A stretch of DNA of 7,246 nucleotides, from assembly GCA_023818555.1 (NCBI GenBank), contig JAMWCG010000047.1, forward strand, positions 1-7,246, read 5' to 3'. Under the pieces are notes generated by a model. That model was not told the DNA's origin. It did no database searches and saw only the letters and a program-made list of their open reading frames with translations. Positions 5,235-7,246 of the stretch are shown here, piece after piece (the stretch's first letter is position 1; each line of letters starts with the position of its first letter). This DNA is from Candidatus Omnitrophota bacterium (GTDB lineage Bacteria; Omnitrophota; Gorgyraeia; DTHP01). The position numbers and the translations under genes were made by a program.

Positions 5235-6110
5235 ATGCTAAAAGGAATGACCGGGTTTGCTAAAGCGGAGGGAAGGATAAAGGGCGGGATTTTGCAGATT
5301 GAGATAAAATCTTTTAACCATCGTTTCTTGGAAGTAGTCACCCGTCTTCCCCCTGAGTTTTTAACCTATGAAGAAGAGATAAAGCGCTTGCTGAGGGAAA
5401 AGATCCGCCGTGGTTCCCTCAATGTCCTTTTTCTTTATTCTCCCCGAGCCAGCAGTCTGAAAAGAGTGCACTGGGATGAAAGACTGGTGAAGCGCTATTT
5501 TCAGATGGTCAAAATCTTAAGCCAAAAATTTGGTTTAAAAAATGGTTTAACGGTAAATCAGCTCTTTAGTCTTCCCGGGGTTCTGGTTTATGAAGAAAAG
5601 AATATAGACCTTAGTGGGGAATGGAAGAAATGTAAGAAAATCTTAGAGAGGGCCATAGAAAAGTTAATTAAGGTAAAAGAAAGGGAAGGGAGGACTTTAC
5701 TTAATGACATTTTTCATAATCTTCGCTTTATTGAAGTTTCTTTAAAGAAGATTGAACAGCGCAGTAAGCAACGCGCAAAAGAATTTCAGAAAAGGTTTCA
5801 GAAAAAGTTCAAAGATTTAACTCAGGAAAAAATTGCTCAGGAAAAATTGTTGGAAGAGACCAGTCTTTTTCTACGGAATACGGATATCTCAGAAGAAACA
5901 GTGCGGGTACGCAGTCACCTTAAAGATATAAATACCCTCTTGAGAAAAGAGGAAGAGGTGGGAAGAAAATTGGATTTTATTGCCCAAGAGATTTTCCGGG
6001 AGGTAAACACCATGGGGGCAAAAGCAAATGATTATTTCACTTCCCGAGAAGTAGTATTAATTAAATCCTTCTTGGAAAAAATTCGTGAACAGGTCCAGAA
6101 CCTGGAATGA
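5235..6110 (+). CDS. yicC: YicC family endoribonuclease
   Basis: Member of the YicC/YloC family, shown in E. coli and Bacillus to be endoribonucleases and implicated in small-RNA turnover. Its 291 residues match the family. The N-terminal YicC domain begins MLKGMTGFAKAEG (family MTGFGRAE) and includes SFNHRFLEV (26-34). The C-terminal DUF1732 domain contains DISEETVRVRSHL (217-229) and LDFIAQEIFREVNTMGAKAND (246-266), and the protein ends in the typical REQVQNLE. The middle (about 130-210) is rich in charged residues and is probably helical or coiled coil. GGAG (5224-5227) precedes the ATG. Its stop overlaps the next start as ATGA. The order yicC, DUF370, gmk, rpoZ, coaBC is widely conserved. 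Confidence 0.95.
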   Translation: MLKGMTGFAKAEGRIKGGILQIEIKSFNHRFLEVVTRLPPEFLTYEEEIKRLLREKIRRGSLNVLFLYSPRASSLKRVHWDERLVKRYFQMVKILSQKFGLKNGLTVNQLFSLPGVLVYEEKNIDLSGEWKKCKKILERAIEKLIKVKEREGRTLLNDIFHNLRFIEVSLKKIEQRSKQRAKEFQKRFQKKFKDLTQEKIAQEKLLEETSLFLRNTDISEETVRVRSHLKDINTLLRKEEEVGRKLDFIAQEIFREVNTMGAKANDYFTSREVVLIKSFLEKIREQVQNLE

Positions 6111-6349
6111 AAATCTTAGACCTTGGCTTTAACAATACCGTCGTTTTAGATAAAGTGGTAGCGGTGGTTTCTGCAGAAGCTGCTCCCCTGAAGAGATTGC
6201 GGGAAGAGGCAAAGCGTCAAGGCAGGCTAATCGATGCTACGCAGGGGAGAAAAACCCGTGCAATAGTGGTAACCACTTCTAACCACATAATTCTTTCTGG
6301 AATCAATCCGGCGACGCTAGCGGAGAGGATTAAAATGGAAAGGGGGTAG
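6107..6349 (+). CDS. DUF370/RemA family DNA-binding regulator-like protein
   Basis: Small protein of 80 residues of the DUF370 family. Bacillus RemA, the studied member, is an oligomeric DNA-binding activator of biofilm-matrix genes; the role outside Firmicutes is largely unknown. Recognisable segments are LDLGFNNTVVLDKVVAVVS (4-22), APLKRL (26-31), LIDATQGRKTRAIVVT (41-56) and HIILSGINPATLAERI (60-75). The basic GRKTR (47-51) corresponds to the arginine region of RemA that is needed for DNA binding. The start codon overlaps the yicC stop (ATGA), and the stop TAG directly abuts the gmk ATG, so the three genes are probably translationally coupled. Family assignment is firm, but a regulatory role here is only inferred, so I give no gene symbol. 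Confidence 0.92.
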   Translation: MKILDLGFNNTVVLDKVVAVVSAEAAPLKRLREEAKRQGRLIDATQGRKTRAIVVTTSNHIILSGINPATLAERIKMERG

Positions 6350-6925
6350 ATGGGGGAAAGAAGGGGTTTAGTCTTTGTGATTTCCGGGCCCTCGGGTTGT
6401 GGTAAAACTACTTTGGGAGAAAGAATTCTCTCGGGAGATAGAGATTTAGTCCGTTCGGTTTCGGTAACTACCCGGCCAGCACGGAAAGGAGAAAGGGAAG
6501 GAAGGGAATACTTCTTTGTTTCCAAGGAGAAATTTGCGAGTTTAAGGGAAGGAAATAAATTCTTAGAATGGGCAGAAATTTTTGGTTATTTCTATGGCAC
6601 ACCCCGGGATTTTGTTTTTGAAAAAATAAATCAGGGTAAGGATGTGGTTTTAATCATTGATGTCCAGGGGGCAAGGCAGGTGAGAAAAATTTTCCCTCAA
6701 GCAGTTTTTATCTTTCTTCGGCCACCTTCCTTGAAGGTATTAAGCGAGCGACTGAAAAAAAGGAAATTAGATGCTGGCCGGGAAATAGAAAAACGTCTCC
6801 GACAGGCAGAGAGAGAGATGCGCTATGAGAGAGAATATGATTATATTGTGGTGAATGAAGATTTAGACCGTGCCACAGAATTACTTAAAGCTATTATTAG
6901 TTTAGAAAGAATTAAGCAAAAATAA
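6350..6925 (+). CDS. gmk: Guanylate kinase
   Basis: Phosphorylates GMP to GDP with ATP, in purine nucleotide and (p)ppGpp precursor supply. At 191 residues it is slightly short of the common 200-210 but complete. The P-loop is GPSGCGKT (13-20). The GMP-binding region has SVTTRPARKGEREGREYFF (38-56) and FLEWAEIFGYFYGTP (71-85). DVVLIIDVQGARQVR (98-112) carries the conserved Asp104 and the IDVQGA motif, and the lid is around RLKKRKLDAGREIEKRL (134-150). In the lid the common RGTD reads RKLD. The ATG directly follows the stop of the DUF370 gene, with a purine-rich GGAAAGGGGG run (6337-6346) just before. Neighbouring rpoZ is the usual partner. Confidence 0.97.
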   Translation: MGERRGLVFVISGPSGCGKTTLGERILSGDRDLVRSVSVTTRPARKGEREGREYFFVSKEKFASLREGNKFLEWAEIFGYFYGTPRDFVFEKINQGKDVVLIIDVQGARQVRKIFPQAVFIFLRPPSLKVLSERLKKRKLDAGREIEKRLRQAEREMRYEREYDYIVVNEDLDRATELLKAIISLERIKQK

Positions 6926-6943
6926 GTTTAGAGGAGGAGATTT

Positions 6944-7150
6944 ATGGCTTATATCCCATTGGAGAAAGTGCTTAAAAATGTAGGAAGTATATATAAGGCA
7001 GTTAACTTAGCGAGTAAGCGGGCAATAGAGTTGAATGAAGGTGCCCCAAAACTGGTAAATGTGAACTCCGCTAAACTTTCTACGATTGCTTTGGAAGAAA
7101 TTATGCAAGGGAAGATTAAATACAAAAAAGTTAAGAAAGAAGAAAAATGA
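6944..7150 (+). CDS. rpoZ: DNA-directed RNA polymerase omega subunit
   Basis: Small RNA polymerase subunit that aids assembly of beta' and forms part of a ppGpp site in proteobacteria. It has 68 residues, which is normal. The family pattern is clear: SIYKAVNLASKRAIEL (15-30), KLVNVN (36-41) and LSTIALEEIMQGKIKY (45-60), close to the common pTTIALEEIxxGKI. The C-terminus is lysine-rich. AGGAGGAGA (6932-6940), ending three bases before the ATG, is the strongest Shine-Dalgarno in the window. Its stop overlaps the coaBC start as ATGA. Confidence 0.95.
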   Translation: MAYIPLEKVLKNVGSIYKAVNLASKRAIELNEGAPKLVNVNSAKLSTIALEEIMQGKIKYKKVKKEEK

Positions 7151-7246
7151 AAAATGAAATTGTTTTAGGAGTTACAGGGAGTATTGCCATATATAAGTCC
7201 TTAGATTTGATTAACCTGTTGAAAGAAAAAAATGTTAATTTAAAAA
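7147..7246 (+). CDS. coaBC: Bifunctional phosphopantothenoylcysteine decarboxylase/synthetase CoaBC (Dfp), 5' end only
   Basis: Only 33 codons are in the window. The translated start reads MKNEIVLGVTGSIAIYKSLD and continues to a leucine-rich helix, matching the N-terminal Rossmann-like flavoprotein motif of CoaC (family form xLGVTGGIAAYKxxE). CoaBC converts phosphopantothenate and cysteine to phosphopantetheine in coenzyme A synthesis. The ATG at 7147 overlaps the rpoZ stop. The position after gmk and rpoZ is the standard one. A stand-alone CoaC or another flavoprotein of this family cannot be excluded without the rest of the gene. Confidence 0.88.
   Translation, partial: MKNEIVLGVTGSIAIYKSLDLINLLKEKNVNLK

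Overview
The window is the chromosomal replication-origin neighbourhood of a bacterium, with two divergent transcription units. The left part (1-948, minus strand) is the 5' two thirds of dnaA. From 949 to 1102 lies an AT-rich intergenic region with two tandem DnaA boxes, flanked by outward-facing sigma-70-type promoters; this is a good oriC candidate. From 1103 to the right edge every gene is on the plus strand and tightly packed: rpmH (L34), yidD, yidC, a parS-like palindrome, parA, parB, ndk, yicC, a remA-like DUF370 gene, gmk, rpoZ and the first 100 bases of coaBC.

The genes fall into four functional blocks. The first is initiation of replication (dnaA and oriC). The second is ribosome and membrane-protein biogenesis (rpmH, yidD, yidC). 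The third is chromosome segregation (parS, parA, parB). The fourth is a housekeeping run of nucleotide, RNA and coenzyme genes (ndk, yicC, remA-like, gmk, rpoZ, coaBC). Gene spacing is 0-28 nt, with two ATGA stop/start overlaps and one zero-gap junction. No terminator is visible from 1103 to the end, so long polycistronic transcripts are likely.

The organism is probably a Gram-negative (diderm) bacterium of moderate-to-low GC: YidC has the N-terminal anchor and large periplasmic domain typical of diderms. The long nucleoside diphosphate kinase, the omega subunit and the condensed gene order suggest an uncultured candidate phylum, possibly Omnitrophota-like. That placement is an impression and has not been tested.

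Most of the content is conserved core machinery, and I see no defence system, mobile element, CRISPR array or RNA gene. The points worth a second look are: rnpA is missing from its usual slot between rpmH and yidD; jag, mnmE, mnmG and rsmG are missing between yidC and parA; the parS-like site sits where the parA ribosome-binding site should be; dnaA has a consensus promoter so close to its start that the mRNA would be nearly leaderless; the charged residue of the YidC hydrophilic groove is replaced by Asn; and the ParB recognition helix and parS flanks are both non-canonical.
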